From NCBI RefSeq assembly GCF_021545845.1, contig NZ_CP088923.1, positions 186,001 to 250,000 of the forward strand: a DNA stretch of 64,000 bases, given 5' to 3'. Origin of the DNA: Rhodanobacter thiooxydans. GTDB lineage: Bacteria > Pseudomonadota > Gammaproteobacteria > Xanthomonadales > Rhodanobacteraceae. Positions within the stretch are counted from its first letter, which is position 1, and each line of letters starts with the position of its first letter. The translations under genes and the position numbers were made by a program. Below, piece after piece: positions 6,566-15,946 of this stretch. A model generated the notes under the pieces. That model searched no databases, had not been told where the DNA came from, and worked only from the letters and a program-made list of their open reading frames with translations.

Positions 6566-9283
6566 ATGAACTACCGCAAGACATTGCTAGCCGCGAGCAT
6601 CATCGCCAGCCTGTGCGTATCCGGCGCGTTGTACGCGCAGGATGCCGCGCAGAGCAGCGCCACCACCGCACAGAGCCGCGCCGACAAGGCCAAGGCGAAG
6701 GAGCTTGCCACCGTCACCGTGGTCGGCATCCGCAACAGCGAGGCCGAGTCGCTGGCTCTGAAGAAGGACGCCGCCTCGCACGTCGAGGTGGTCACCGCCG
6801 AGGACATCGGCAAGCTGCCGGCCAAGAACGTGGCCGACACGCTGCAACGGCTGCCCGGCGTCAACATCAGCTCGTCCAGCGCCAGCGAGGGCGGCTTCGA
6901 CGAAAGCGATCGCGTCAGCCTGCGCGGTACCGCACCCAGCCTTACCCAGACCCTGGTCAACGGCCACAGTGTGGGCACCGGTGACTGGTTCGTGCTGAGC
7001 CAGGTGCAGACCGTGGGCCGCAGCGTGAGCTACACCCTGCTGCCGTCGGAGATCGTCAGCCAGGTGGTGGTGCACAAGACCTCCGAGGCCAGCATCGTCG
7101 AGGGCGGCAGCGCCGGCTCGGTCGACATCATCACGCGCAAGCCGCTGGAGTTCGCCAAGCCGATCACCGCCGAGGCCTCGATCGGCGGCGTGTACTCGGA
7201 CCTGCCCGGCGACACCAAGCCGCAGTTCAGCGGCCTGTTCAACTGGAAGAACGACGCCAACACCGTCGGCGTGCTGGTGCAGGGCTTCTACGAGAAGCGC
7301 AGCCTGCAGCGCAACGGCCAGGAAGTGGTGGGCGGCTACGTGCCCACCACGGTCGGCGGCAAAACGGTGTATTACCCCAACGAGATCGGCGCGGTGCTGT
7401 TCACCCAGGAGCGCGAGCGCAAGGGCGGCGTGATCGACTTCCAGGTCAGGCCGACCGACAACCTCACGCTCGACCTCAGCGGCTTCTACTCCAAGCTCAA
7501 GGCCGACAACTACAACCGCAACTACATGATGTGGGCCAGCAGTGCGCTGGCCAACGGCGGCGTGCTGACCGCCAATTCGACCAACAACAACGTGGTCACC
7601 AGCGGCTCGATCGCCGGCGGCACCGGCGCGTACGGCGTGTACGACCAGATCTCCCGCCCCGGCGCGTCGTCGGAATCGAAGTACCTCACCCTCGATGCGA
7701 ACTGGGGCGTCACCGACCACCTCAACCTCAAGGGCCAACTCGGCACCACCCGCGGCACCGGCTCCAGCCCGACCCAGGACGTAATCGAGCTGGGCACCGC
7801 CGGCGGCGCCGGCGCCAGCTGGGACATGCGCGGCCTCGGCAAGCCGATCAACTGGACGCTGGGCGGCGACAACAGCTCGCCGTCGGGCATCCTGCCTTCG
7901 GCCGGCTGGATCTTCGGCGGCCAGCGCATCAAGGTGAAGGACAAGGAGGACTGGGCGCAGTTCGACGGCGAGCTCAGCTTCGACAACGACGCGTTCACCT
8001 CGCTGCAGTTCGGCGCCCGTTACGCCAAGCACACGCGGCAGAATCCGTTCGAGATCGCGCAGGGGCCGAACTGGTCCTCCGACTGGCAGAACCCGGCCGC
8101 TTACCCGACCGCCACCTACAGCCGCTATCCGGGCGGCTTCAACAGCTCGCTCAGCGGCAGCTTCCCCGGCCCGATCTGGTTCTGGACGCCGGCCCAGCTG
8201 GCGCAGATCGACGGCAAGTTCGCCAACCGCGACCCGGTCGGGCGCTTCTACTTCAACGACATCTACAAGGTCAAAGAGAAGGATTCGGCCGCCTACCTGC
8301 AGCTGAACTTCGAGTCCGGCATCGCCAGCGGCAACATCGGCGTGCGCTACGTGAAGACCAAGGAGGACATCGGCTACAGCAGCACTGCGCCCGACGCCGC
8401 GGCCAGCATGGTCACCGGCCCGATCACCGGCTCGGCGTTCGGCGACTACTACTGGAACACCTACCGGCACAGCTACGACAAGTTCCTGCCCAGCGCCAAC
8501 CTCAAGCTCGCCGTGCGCGACGACCTGCTGCTGCGCTTCGCCGCGTCGCAGACGATGACCCGTCCGGACTACTCGGCGCTGGCCGGCTCGGTGTCGGCCG
8601 ACGACCTCACCCACACCGGCAGCGGCGGCAATCCGCAGCTCAGGCCGCTGGTGTCGAGCAACTTCGATGCCGCGGTGGAATGGTACTTCGCGCCGCGCGG
8701 CCTGCTGTCGGGCGGCGTGTACGCGATGAACCTGAAGGACTACGTCAGCTTCGGCAACCAGACGCGCAGCTTCAAGGACATGCCGGCCAGCCAGGCCGCC
8801 GGCCACGACGTGTTCTCGAACTACCTGATCAGCGTGCCGACCAACGTCAACGGCCAGGTCCGCGGCGTGGAGCTGAACTACATCCAGCCGATCGGCGACA
8901 ACTTCGGCGTGCAGGCCAACTACACCTACGCCGACGCACACGCCACCGGCGACAAGCCGCTGCAGGGCGCCTCGAGGAACACCTACAACGTGTCGGGCTA
9001 CTTCGAGAACAAGCAGTTCAACGCCCGCGTCAGCTACACCTACCGTTCGGCGTTCTATGCCGGCGTGAGCCGTACCGACACCTACTTCCAGCAGGGCATC
9101 GGCAACCTCGCGGTGTCGCTGGGCTACCAGCTCAACGACCATATCTCGCTGTCGCTCGACGCGATGAACCTCAACGAGCCGAAGCTGAAGTACTACACGC
9201 GGAACGCCACCTACGGAAAGCAGCCGTACGCGTTCTACGACAACGGCCGGCAGTACTACCTGAACCTGCGTTTCAAGCTCTGA
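6566..9283 (+). CDS. TonB-dependent outer-membrane receptor (chito-oligosaccharide candidate)
   Basis: A 905-residue receptor. A signal peptide ends near ALYAQD. A TonB-box-like segment (ATVTVVGIRNS) follows, then the plug domain with EVVTAEDIGKLPAKNVADTL and QRLPGVNI, then a 22-strand type barrel rich in aromatic residues that ends in NLRFKL. The ATG follows GAGGGGAGGAG. It lies 106 bp behind the kinase and ahead of the GH20 hexosaminidase, so the likely cargo is chito-oligosaccharide or a related GlcNAc glycan taken across the outer membrane with energy from TonB-ExbBD. The cargo is inferred from context only. Confidence 0.88.
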   Translation: MNYRKTLLAASIIASLCVSGALYAQDAAQSSATTAQSRADKAKAKELATVTVVGIRNSEAESLALKKDAASHVEVVTAEDIGKLPAKNVADTLQRLPGVNISSSSASEGGFDESDRVSLRGTAPSLTQTLVNGHSVGTGDWFVLSQVQTVGRSVSYTLLPSEIVSQVVVHKTSEASIVEGGSAGSVDIITRKPLEFAKPITAEASIGGVYSDLPGDTKPQFSGLFNWKNDANTVGVLVQGFYEKRSLQRNGQEVVGGYVPTTVGGKTVYYPNEIGAVLFTQERERKGGVIDFQVRPTDNLTLDLSGFYSKLKADNYNRNYMMWASSALANGGVLTANSTNNNVVTSGSIAGGTGAYGVYDQISRPGASSESKYLTLDANWGVTDHLNLKGQLGTTRGTGSSPTQDVIELGTAGGAGASWDMRGLGKPINWTLGGDNSSPSGILPSAGWIFGGQRIKVKDKEDWAQFDGELSFDNDAFTSLQFGARYAKHTRQNPFEIAQGPNWSSDWQNPAAYPTATYSRYPGGFNSSLSGSFPGPIWFWTPAQLAQIDGKFANRDPVGRFYFNDIYKVKEKDSAAYLQLNFESGIASGNIGVRYVKTKEDIGYSSTAPDAAASMVTGPITGSAFGDYYWNTYRHSYDKFLPSANLKLAVRDDLLLRFAASQTMTRPDYSALAGSVSADDLTHTGSGGNPQLRPLVSSNFDAAVEWYFAPRGLLSGGVYAMNLKDYVSFGNQTRSFKDMPASQAAGHDVFSNYLISVPTNVNGQVRGVELNYIQPIGDNFGVQANYTYADAHATGDKPLQGASRNTYNVSGYFENKQFNARVSYTYRSAFYAGVSRTDTYFQQGIGNLAVSLGYQLNDHISLSLDAMNLNEPKLKYYTRNATYGKQPYAFYDNGRQYYLNLRFKL

Positions 9284-9343
9284 GAGGTTGTGATTTTTTC
9301 AACCTCTCAGGCCGGCCACGGCGAGGGCATGGCGAGGGCATGG

Positions 9344-9416
9344 ATGCCCGAGTTGAGGCAACGCAGGGAGCGGTTGCCCGATGCCCGAGTGGAGGCAACG
9401 CAGGAGCGGTTGCCCG
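9344..9416. repeat. Two tandem 37-bp units downstream of the TonB receptor
   Basis: Bases 9344-9380 and 9381-9416 are near-identical direct repeats that begin ATGCCCGAGT and end GCGGTTGCCCG. Each contains a small hairpin, GGCAAC...GGTTGCC. They lead straight into the hairpin cluster that follows. Confidence 0.8.
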
Positions 9417-9429
9417 AGGGCCGGGCATA

Positions 9430-9521
9430 AAACAGTCACGCCAGTGACTGTTTCATGTGAGCGAGTCCGGGCGTGTACCGGACTCGCGACTGAAGAAAAC
9501 CACAGGAAGTGGTTTTCTTCA
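9430..9521. repeat. Cluster of three perfect hairpins
   Basis: Three inverted repeats follow one another. AAACAGTCAC (9430-9439) pairs with 9444-9453. GCGAGTCCGG (9461-9470) pairs with 9478-9487. TGAAGAAAACCAC (9491-9503) pairs with 9509-9521. Stems are 10, 10 and 13 bp without a mismatch, and loops are 4-7 bases. The first and third have A/T-rich bases at the stem foot, so they could stop transcription in either direction. Together they look like a structured RNA or a composite REP element. Confidence 0.75.
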
Positions 9522-9581
9522 CAAGCGCTGAGCCGGTTCCACCGCGAGGCGGGCCACGGACGGCTCCGCATCCTCCCCAAC

Positions 9582-9616
9582 CGGGCCCGGTCCCATCTTG
9601 CCGGGCCCGTTTTTTT
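9582..9616 (+). terminator. Rho-independent terminator ahead of the GH20 gene
   Basis: CGGGCCCGG at 9582-9590 pairs with CCGGGCCCG at 9601-9609 across a 10-base loop, followed by seven T residues. It would end transcription from the TonB receptor, so the hexosaminidase gene, which starts 36 bp later, must either have a promoter of its own very close by or depend on read-through. Confidence 0.85.
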
Positions 9617-9652
9617 GCTAGCGTGATACACCTGCTGCGACGGAGACTACCG

Positions 9653-11956
9653 ATGACCCGCCGTCTGATCCTGCTCGGCTGCGCGACCCTGATACTGGGC
9701 CTCGCCGGCTTCGCCCGGGCCGCCGAGCCGCCGGCTCCCGCCCTGCTGCCGCTGCCGGCGCAACTGCGCGTCGCTGCTGGCAGTTTCACCGTCGACGCGC
9801 ATACGCCGATCGTGCTCGCCGACGAGGCCGCCTCGACCCGGCGCACCGGCGCGTGGCTGGCCGACCTGGTCGCGCGTACCCGCGGCCTGCACTTGCCGCT
9901 GAAGCACGGCCCGGCCACCGCCGGCGCGATCGTGCTGCAACGCGATTCCGCCGCGCCGGTGGCGAACCGCGAAGGCTATGCACTGGATGTCACACCGCAA
10001 GGCATCCGGGTCAGCGCGCGCGACGACGCCGGCCTGTTCTACGGCGCGGTGACCCTGTGGCAACTGCTCACGCCCGATGCGAAGCAAGGCGCGGTCGATG
10101 TGCCGGCGCTGGCCATTCGCGACCAGCCGCGTTTCGCCTGGCGCGGCCTGATGCTGGATTCCGTGCGGCACTTCCAGACGGTGGAAGAAATCGAGCGCCT
10201 GCTCGACCAGATGGCCCAGCACAAGCTCAACACCTTCCACTGGCACCTCACCGACGACCAGGGCTGGCGCATCGAGATCAAGCGCTATCCCAAGCTCACG
10301 AAGATTGGCGCATGGCGCACGCCGCCGGATGCCGGGCACGACGGCGAGCCGCGGCGCTACGGTGGTTTCTACACGCAGGCGCAGCTACGCGAAGTGGTCG
10401 CGTACGCCGCCGCGCGCCACATCACCGTGGTGCCGGAGATCGACATGCCCGGCCACGCGCAGGCGGCGGTCGCCGCCTATCCGCAGTTCGGCGTCACCGG
10501 CCAGCGGCCGCCGGTGTCGACCGACTGGGGCGTCAACCCGTATCTCTACAACGTCGACGACGCCACCTTCGAATTCATCGGCAACGTGCTCGACGAAGTG
10601 ATGGCGTTGTTCCCCTCGACCTACATCCACGTCGGCGGCGACGAGGCGATCAAGGACCAGTGGCGGGCCTCGCCGGCGGTGCAGGCGAAGATGCATGCGC
10701 TGGGCATTACCGGCGAGGACGCGCTGCAGGGCTGGTTCATCGACCGCGTCGGCCAGTACCTCGACCAGCATGGCCGCAAGCTGATCGGCTGGGACGAGAT
10801 CCTCGACGGCGACAACGTACCGGCCGACGCCACCGTGATGTCCTGGCGCGGCACCGACGGCGCGATCAAGGCGGCGATGATGGGCCACGACGTGGTGATG
10901 GCGCCTGCACCGCAGCTGTATTTCGACCACGTGCAGGGCGAGCTCGCCGACGAGTACGCCGGTCGCCTCGGCGTGGAATCGCTGCAGAGCGTGTACGCCT
11001 TCCCGACCGTGCCCGCGGTACTGGGCGCGGCACAGGCACGGCACGTGCTGGGCGTGCAGGCCAACGTGTGGACCGAGCACATGCCCGCGTTCGCCCACGT
11101 GGAGCACGCCGTGTTCCCGCGGCTGGATGCGCTCAGCGAAGTGGCGTGGTCGCCGCCCGTGGCCAACGGCTGGCCGGGCTTTCTCGCCAGGTTGCCGGCG
11201 CAGTTCGCGCGCTACCGCGCGCAGCATATCGCCTACGCCGACAGCGCCTTCGCGGTGGACATCGGCGTGGATCGCAACGTGGCGTTGGCCACCGGCAAGG
11301 CCACGGTGACGCTGTCGAATCAGGCGGACTTTGGCCGCATCCGCTACACGCTGGACGGCAGCACGCCCACGCTCGCCTCGCCGCGCTACGACGCGCCGTT
11401 CAACGTGGGCCTGCCGAGCACGGTGCGCGCCGCCAGTTACGCCGCCGACGGCAGCCGGCTCGCCGCGCCGCGCGAACGCGTGCTGGATCGCGCGGCCCTG
11501 CTGAGCTTTCCCGGCAACACCTTGCCGAACTGCCCCGCCAGTAACTTCCGCCTGCGCCTGCAACCCATGCCCGACGCGGAGAGCGTGCAGCCGGTGTACG
11601 CGGTGAACGTGTTCGATGCCTGCCAGGTGTTTCCCGCCACGCTGCTGGATGGCGTCGCCGCGATCCATGTCGAGGCGGCGCGCCTGCCGCGCAACTTCGC
11701 GTTGGCGCACGAGCAGAAGCTGGTGGTGTCGCGTCCGCACGCTCCCCCGTTCGGCGAACTGATAGTGCATGCCGACCGATGCGACGGGCCGGTGCTGGCC
11801 AGCATGCCGCTGCCCGATCCGGCGCACAGCGCCCGCAACTTCATATTGACCGCAAAACTGCCGATACAGCAGGGCGAGCACGCGCTGTGTCTGATCTACA
11901 TCGCGCCAATCGACGGACCGTTGTACGCGTTGGGCCACGTGGCGTTGACGCCATGA
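9653..11956 (+). CDS. Secreted beta-N-acetylhexosaminidase (GH20)
   Basis: A 767-residue exo-enzyme that removes terminal GlcNAc from chito-oligosaccharides, the step that feeds the Nag pathway. The signal peptide is MTRRLILLGCATLILGLAGF up to ARAAEPP. A GH20b domain follows (ALLPLPAQLRV onward). The TIM barrel starts at FAWRGLMLDSVRHFQ and includes FHWHLTDDQGWRIEIKRYPK and EIDMPGHAQAA. The catalytic pair is Asp330-Glu331 in HVGGDEAIKDQW. A C-terminal beta domain with a chitobiase-like RYTLDGSTPTLASPRYDAP repeat follows. The ATG at 9653, after CGGAGA, is chosen because it begins the signal peptide; upstream in-frame codons run through the terminator. Confidence 0.92.
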   Translation: MTRRLILLGCATLILGLAGFARAAEPPAPALLPLPAQLRVAAGSFTVDAHTPIVLADEAASTRRTGAWLADLVARTRGLHLPLKHGPATAGAIVLQRDSAAPVANREGYALDVTPQGIRVSARDDAGLFYGAVTLWQLLTPDAKQGAVDVPALAIRDQPRFAWRGLMLDSVRHFQTVEEIERLLDQMAQHKLNTFHWHLTDDQGWRIEIKRYPKLTKIGAWRTPPDAGHDGEPRRYGGFYTQAQLREVVAYAAARHITVVPEIDMPGHAQAAVAAYPQFGVTGQRPPVSTDWGVNPYLYNVDDATFEFIGNVLDEVMALFPSTYIHVGGDEAIKDQWRASPAVQAKMHALGITGEDALQGWFIDRVGQYLDQHGRKLIGWDEILDGDNVPADATVMSWRGTDGAIKAAMMGHDVVMAPAPQLYFDHVQGELADEYAGRLGVESLQSVYAFPTVPAVLGAAQARHVLGVQANVWTEHMPAFAHVEHAVFPRLDALSEVAWSPPVANGWPGFLARLPAQFARYRAQHIAYADSAFAVDIGVDRNVALATGKATVTLSNQADFGRIRYTLDGSTPTLASPRYDAPFNVGLPSTVRAASYAADGSRLAAPRERVLDRAALLSFPGNTLPNCPASNFRLRLQPMPDAESVQPVYAVNVFDACQVFPATLLDGVAAIHVEAARLPRNFALAHEQKLVVSRPHAPPFGELIVHADRCDGPVLASMPLPDPAHSARNFILTAKLPIQQGEHALCLIYIAPIDGPLYALGHVALTP

Positions 11957-11968
11957 GTCCCGTCCTGC

Positions 11969-12021
11969 GAACCCCACCCCAGCCCTCCCCTGCTGCGCAG
12001 GGGAGGGCTGGGGTGGGGTTC
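11969..12021. repeat. 24-bp perfect palindrome (PLPQGEG-class repeat)
   Basis: The arm 11969-11992 is the exact reverse complement of 11998-12021, with a 5-base loop (CTGCG). It belongs to the CCCTCCCC...GGGGAGGG repeat class also seen at 32282-32401, 40443-40585 and inside the lhr gene. A second perfect hairpin lies close by (CAAATCGGCA at 12114-12123 with 12128-12137). Together these fill most of the 229 bp between the hexosaminidase and nagX. Confidence 0.85.
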
Positions 12022-12185
12022 GCTCTTGATCTTCTCGGCGACCCTGCGCTACCCCCTCCCTGCCTGCATTCGGGCCATCCATGGCCCTCACCCTGCGGGC
12101 GGCTGGCGCCGTGCAAATCGGCAGTCCTGCCGATTTGTCCCCTTGCAGGGGGAGGTATTTCGGCGTTTTTGAGCTTTCGTTCTGC

Positions 12186-13247
12186 ATGAAGCGTCTCGCC
12201 TCGCTCGACGCCCTGCGCGGCTGCACCGTGGCAGCGATGCTGCTGGTCAACGACCCGGGCGACTGGGAGCATGTCTACTGGCCGCTGGAGCACGCGGCGT
12301 GGAACGGCTGCACGCCGACCGACCTGGTGTTTCCGTTCTTCCTGTTCGTGGTCGGCGTGTCGGTGGCGCTGGCGATCCTGCCGCGGCTGGAGCAGGGCGC
12401 TTCGCCGTCCGCGCTGAGCCGCGCCGCGATGTGGCGCGCGCTGCGCATCCTCGCGCTCGGCGTGGCGATCAGTCTGCTGGCGGCGTGGTGGCTGCCGCAG
12501 GCACATCTGCGATTCCCCGGCGTGCTGCAGCGGATCGCGCTGTGCTTCGTCGGCGTGGCGCTGTTCGCGATCTATACGAAACCGCGCACGCAGTGGTGGG
12601 CGATCGCGGCGCTGCTGCTCGGTTACCGGGGTTTGCTCCTGCTCAGTGGATCGCTGGAGCCGTGGACGAACATCGTCAGTCGCGTCGACAGTGCGGTGTT
12701 CGGCCGCTTCGTCTACCTGATCGATCCGGCGACCGGCCGCGGCCACGATCCGGAAGGCCTGCTCAGCACACTCCCCTCGCTGGCCGGCACCCTGCTTGGC
12801 TTGCGCGCTGGATGCTGGCTGCGCGAGGAAAAGAACGGACGCCTGCTGTTCGCCGGCATGTTGTCGCTGCTGCTCGGCGCGCTGTGGTCGCCGTGGCTGC
12901 CGTTCAACAAGAACCTGTGGACGCCCTCGTTCGTGCTGTGGACCACCGGCTGGGCCACGCTGGCGCTGCTGACGTTCCACATGCTGATCGACCGGCGCGG
13001 CTGGCCGGCATGGGGACGGCGCTTCGGCGTCAACGCGATCGCCGCCTATGCCGGTTCCGAACTGATGCAGATCGCGCTGCCCGCGCTGGGCTGGCAGGAG
13101 CCGCTCTACCAGCACCTGTTCGCCCGCTGGATGACGCCGCGCTTCGGCCCGTACGTGCCGTCGCTGGCCTTCGCGGTGGTGTTCGTGGCGTTGTGGTGGC
13201 TGATCGTGTGGGCGATGGATCGGCGACGTATCCATCTCAAGCTCTAG
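12186..13247 (+). CDS. nagX: NagX-type membrane acyltransferase (DUF5009/HGSNAT-like)
   Basis: A 353-residue inner-membrane protein with about ten hydrophobic segments. It opens with the family signature RLASLDALRGCTVAAMLLVN and continues GCTPTDLVFPFFLFVVGVS, as in the bacterial relatives of heparan-alpha-glucosaminide acetyltransferase. NagX genes are found in GlcNAc loci of Shewanella and xanthomonads, where a role in modifying the amino sugar or chitin fragments in the envelope is proposed but not settled. The ATG at 12186 begins the conserved segment; no strong ribosome binding site is visible. The palindromes upstream separate it from the hexosaminidase, so coupling to that gene is uncertain. 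Confidence 0.82.
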   Translation: MKRLASLDALRGCTVAAMLLVNDPGDWEHVYWPLEHAAWNGCTPTDLVFPFFLFVVGVSVALAILPRLEQGASPSALSRAAMWRALRILALGVAISLLAAWWLPQAHLRFPGVLQRIALCFVGVALFAIYTKPRTQWWAIAALLLGYRGLLLLSGSLEPWTNIVSRVDSAVFGRFVYLIDPATGRGHDPEGLLSTLPSLAGTLLGLRAGCWLREEKNGRLLFAGMLSLLLGALWSPWLPFNKNLWTPSFVLWTTGWATLALLTFHMLIDRRGWPAWGRRFGVNAIAAYAGSELMQIALPALGWQEPLYQHLFARWMTPRFGPYVPSLAFAVVFVALWWLIVWAMDRRRIHLKL

Positions 13248-13403
13248 CGACGTCCGCGTAGCGCCTTGACGAACAGGGCCATCGACAGCAAGCCCAGCAG
13301 CAGGCCGGCACCGGCGTCCCACAAGGCGCCGTTGTTGCCGGCGAACAGGTAGCCGACGCCGAATCCCAGCGGAAACAACAGCAGGACCGGCAGGCAACCC
13401 GTG
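13244..13403 (-). pseudogene. Small membrane-protein reading frame, no start codon
   Basis: On the minus strand directly behind the lhr stop, an open frame reads LPVLLLFPLGFGVGYLFAG, then NNGALWDAGAGLLLGLLSMA and LFVKALRGRR, ending at TAG (13244-13246). This makes two clear hydrophobic helices joined by a short loop, about 50 residues. There is no ATG, GTG or TTG at a sensible place at its 5' end, so it is either the 3' remnant of a small membrane protein or translated by coupling from an unusual start. Its stop overlaps the nagX stop on the other strand. Confidence 0.35.
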
Positions 13404-14939
13404 TCAGCGGGCGATGGCCGAGCTTTCCGGCAGCGAGGGCGGGTGGCGCAGCAGCGCGTGCTTCGCCAGCTGGGTGTCGGCGAGGGAGAGCTCGATCAAC
13501 GGCGTCGGCTTGCCGGCGACGAGCGCGGCGATCGGCATGCCGTCGCGGTATAGCACGCGCGCGCCGGCCAGTGCCGGCACCTTGTCGCCGGCCAGCACGG
13601 TGCCGACCAGGTTCAGCGGATCGCAGCCGCTGAGGCAGACCAGTTCGCCGTCGTCCGCGCGCGAGCGCACCGCGCGCAGCGGCGCGATCGCCTCGGGCAG
13701 GGCGAACTGCTCGCCGACCAGGCCTTCGACGAAACGGCCGCCGCGGATTTCGCCGCGCGCCTCCAGCCGGTGGTAAACGCGCAGCAACTCACGCCACGAC
13801 GGCAGCCACGGCGCCTCGCGTTCCAGCAACTTCCAGAACACTACGCCGTAGCGGCGCAGCAGGCTGCGGGCGATGTGTTCGATCGCCTCGGGTTCGGCCT
13901 TGCCCGTCGTCGTGCCGCGCGCCAGCGCCCAGCGTCCCGCATCCTCGATGCCGCTGAGCTGGTGCCGACGCAGCCGGCGATGCCGCCCGCCTTCGCGCTT
14001 CGCCGCTGGAAGCAGCAGGGCGCGCAGGCCGGCGAAGCTGTCGGCGCTGATCCGGCCGGCGGCGACCAGTTCGCCCAGCGCGTCCTCGAGCTCGGTGCGC
14101 AGCAGGCGGGTGTCGGCAAGCAGTTCGTCGAAGAACAGCGCGCCGTGTTCGCGCAACACATCGGCGACGGCCTGGGCGCGCGACGACAGCAGGATTTCCT
14201 GCGGGTCGCCCGCGGCCACGGACGTCCAGACGGCCATTCCACGCCGCGGCAAAAGCCCGATCGGCGTGCTGCGCACCGGGCCGCCGCCACCGCCGCTGGC
14301 GGTGCGCAGGCGCACCCAGCCGATGCGGCCGGCGCGGCACAGCTCGTCCAGCCAATGGATCGCATAGTCCGCGATGCGCGCCGGCAGCAGCTCGCTCTCC
14401 CACGCACCGGCTGCCGCCTCGTAGCCTTCCAGCTGCGCCAGCGTGGCGGCCAGTGCGTCCGGTCCGCTCAGTCGGGTGGCCGCCGACACATGTTGCCAGT
14501 CGAACAGGAAGCGCATCAGCGCGCGCCGGCTCACCGGCTCGATCTCGCGGCGCAGCCGGCCGATGGTGTAGCGATGGATGCGCGCCAGCAGGTGGCGTTC
14601 GCACCATTCGGTGTCGACGGCATCGGTGCTGAAGCGACCCTGCATCACGTAGCCTTCGGACTGCAGGCGCAGCAGAGCCTGTTCGACCTCGCCCCTATCG
14701 ATGGCCAATGAGGTGGCCAGGGTATTCGCGGTGACTGGGCCGAGTCCGCCGAGGCGATGGCGCACCAGTTCCAGCACGGCGTCCCCGCGCGACCACGCCT
14801 GCGCGGCGTACTCGGCGGGTGCGGCGATCGGCGGCTGCATGGCGGCGGTGGAATGCAGCGTTTGCCACAGCGGCAGGTTCTCCGCGCACGTCCATATCTC
14901 TGTAGATACCGTCTCGTTCCGCGTTATGCAAGCGAGCAT
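13404..14939 (-). pseudogene. lhr: lhr-type helicase, C-terminal fragment (gene split by IS110)
   Basis: This encodes the C-terminal extension of the large Lhr helicases. The homologous part starts at about 14906 (EIWTCAENLPLWQ) and runs on through GRFSTDAVDTEWCERHLLAR, IHRYTIGRLRREIEPVSRRA and AGPVRSTPIGLLPRR-like text to the natural stop. The nominal ATG at 14939 lies in insertion-derived sequence. The matching N-terminal part is at 16182-19358, on the other side of IS110 element A copy 2. In intact relatives the two parts are one protein of about 1,450-1,500 residues, so this half has lost its promoter and start and is probably dead unless transcribed from the element. Confidence 0.88.
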
Positions 14940-15946
14940 CCAGGTGATGCGTGCGCAGAGGCAACGAGGCGGTGTCTGGGGTAGTCAGGATCAAACAGCG
15001 AGTTGGTATGGATGACGCCCCAGACTAGGTGCAGGAGCTTCCGCATGGCGGCACACACGGTCACGATGGGGAGCTTCCCGCGTGCGAGCAACCGTTCGCA
15101 GAAGGCACGAACCACGGGGTTGTGGTTCTTGGCGCAGATGGCGGGAAAGTAGAGTTTGGCGCGCAAGCCGGGGGCACCGGTTTTGGAGATCCGGACCTGT
15201 CCCTTGAGCGTGCCCGACTCGCGCCGTGCCGGGTTGAGGCCGGCGAAGGCGACCAGCTTGCCCGGCGCGTCGAAGCGTCGCAGGTCGCCCAGTGCGGCGA
15301 GCAGGGAGGCCGACGTGGTCTTGGCGATGCCGGGGATGGACGTCATCAACGCCGCGTCGTAGCGCAGCTGGGGATCCTTGTCGATGTGATTGTTGATGCG
15401 CTGCTCCAGCGCCTTGATCTGCTTGCGCAGTTCCTTGAGCGACGCTTCCACCGAGTCGCGTACGGCGTCATTGGCGACGTCGAGTCGGTTCGCTTCCATC
15501 CGCTCCATGCCCTTGAGATCGTCCAGCCGTTCGACCAGCGCGCGCAAGGTGCGCTGGGCCGCTGTCGGCGGCATCCACGGCGCCATCGGATGGGTGCCGG
15601 CCTGCTGACTGGTGGCGAACTGCGCAATGAGCTTGGCGTCTGTGCGGTCGGTCTTGGTTCGCGTCAGCTGGCTCTTGCCGAAGTACTTTACTTGCGCCGG
15701 ATTGGCCACGTAGACCGTCTTGCCTTGCTGTACCAGGAAGATGGCCAGTGCCTCGTGATAGATCCCCGTCGCTTCCATGCACACCGCCGCTTCCGGCGCG
15801 TGCTTGTCCAACCAGGTCATCAACTCCTGGAAGCCTTCTTCACGATTGGCCACCTTGGCGCGTGTCTGGAATTTGCCCGGCTTGGCCAGACCAACGGCCA
15901 CATCAAACGTGGCCTTGGCCACATCCACTCCCACAACGTTTGTCAT
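14924..15946 (-). CDS. IS110-family transposase (DEDD type), copy 2, complete
   Basis: This is the complete 340-residue form of the transposase described at 1-970; the shared part is identical. The C-terminus reads RKLLHLVWGVIHTNSLFDPD, followed by about 20 residues (YPRHRLVASAHASPG...) that may be read from flanking DNA. All DEDD and serine segments are present. It lies on the same strand as the lhr gene it interrupts, so its promoter could drive the lhr C-terminal fragment. Confidence 0.93.
   Translation of the reverse strand: MTNVVGVDVAKATFDVAVGLAKPGKFQTRAKVANREEGFQELMTWLDKHAPEAAVCMEATGIYHEALAIFLVQQGKTVYVANPAQVKYFGKSQLTRTKTDRTDAKLIAQFATSQQAGTHPMAPWMPPTAAQRTLRALVERLDDLKGMERMEANRLDVANDAVRDSVEASLKELRKQIKALEQRINNHIDKDPQLRYDAALMTSIPGIAKTTSASLLAALGDLRRFDAPGKLVAFAGLNPARRESGTLKGQVRISKTGAPGLRAKLYFPAICAKNHNPVVRAFCERLLARGKLPIVTVCAAMRKLLHLVWGVIHTNSLFDPDYPRHRLVASAHASPGCSLA

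Noticed and set aside
6587..9142. 851-codon open frame antisense to the TonB receptor
   Set aside because: Composition is a shadow of a GC-rich gene on the other strand (Val/Ala/Arg/His-rich, no domain); the plus strand encodes a clear receptor.
9344..9521. Short repeats considered as a CRISPR array
   Set aside because: Only two direct repeats without spacers, followed by unrelated hairpins; no cas genes in the window.
14937..14939. ATG at 14939 as the start of a separate 511-residue gene
   Set aside because: The first ten or so codons derive from insertion-flanking DNA; homology shows that it is the C-terminal part of lhr.
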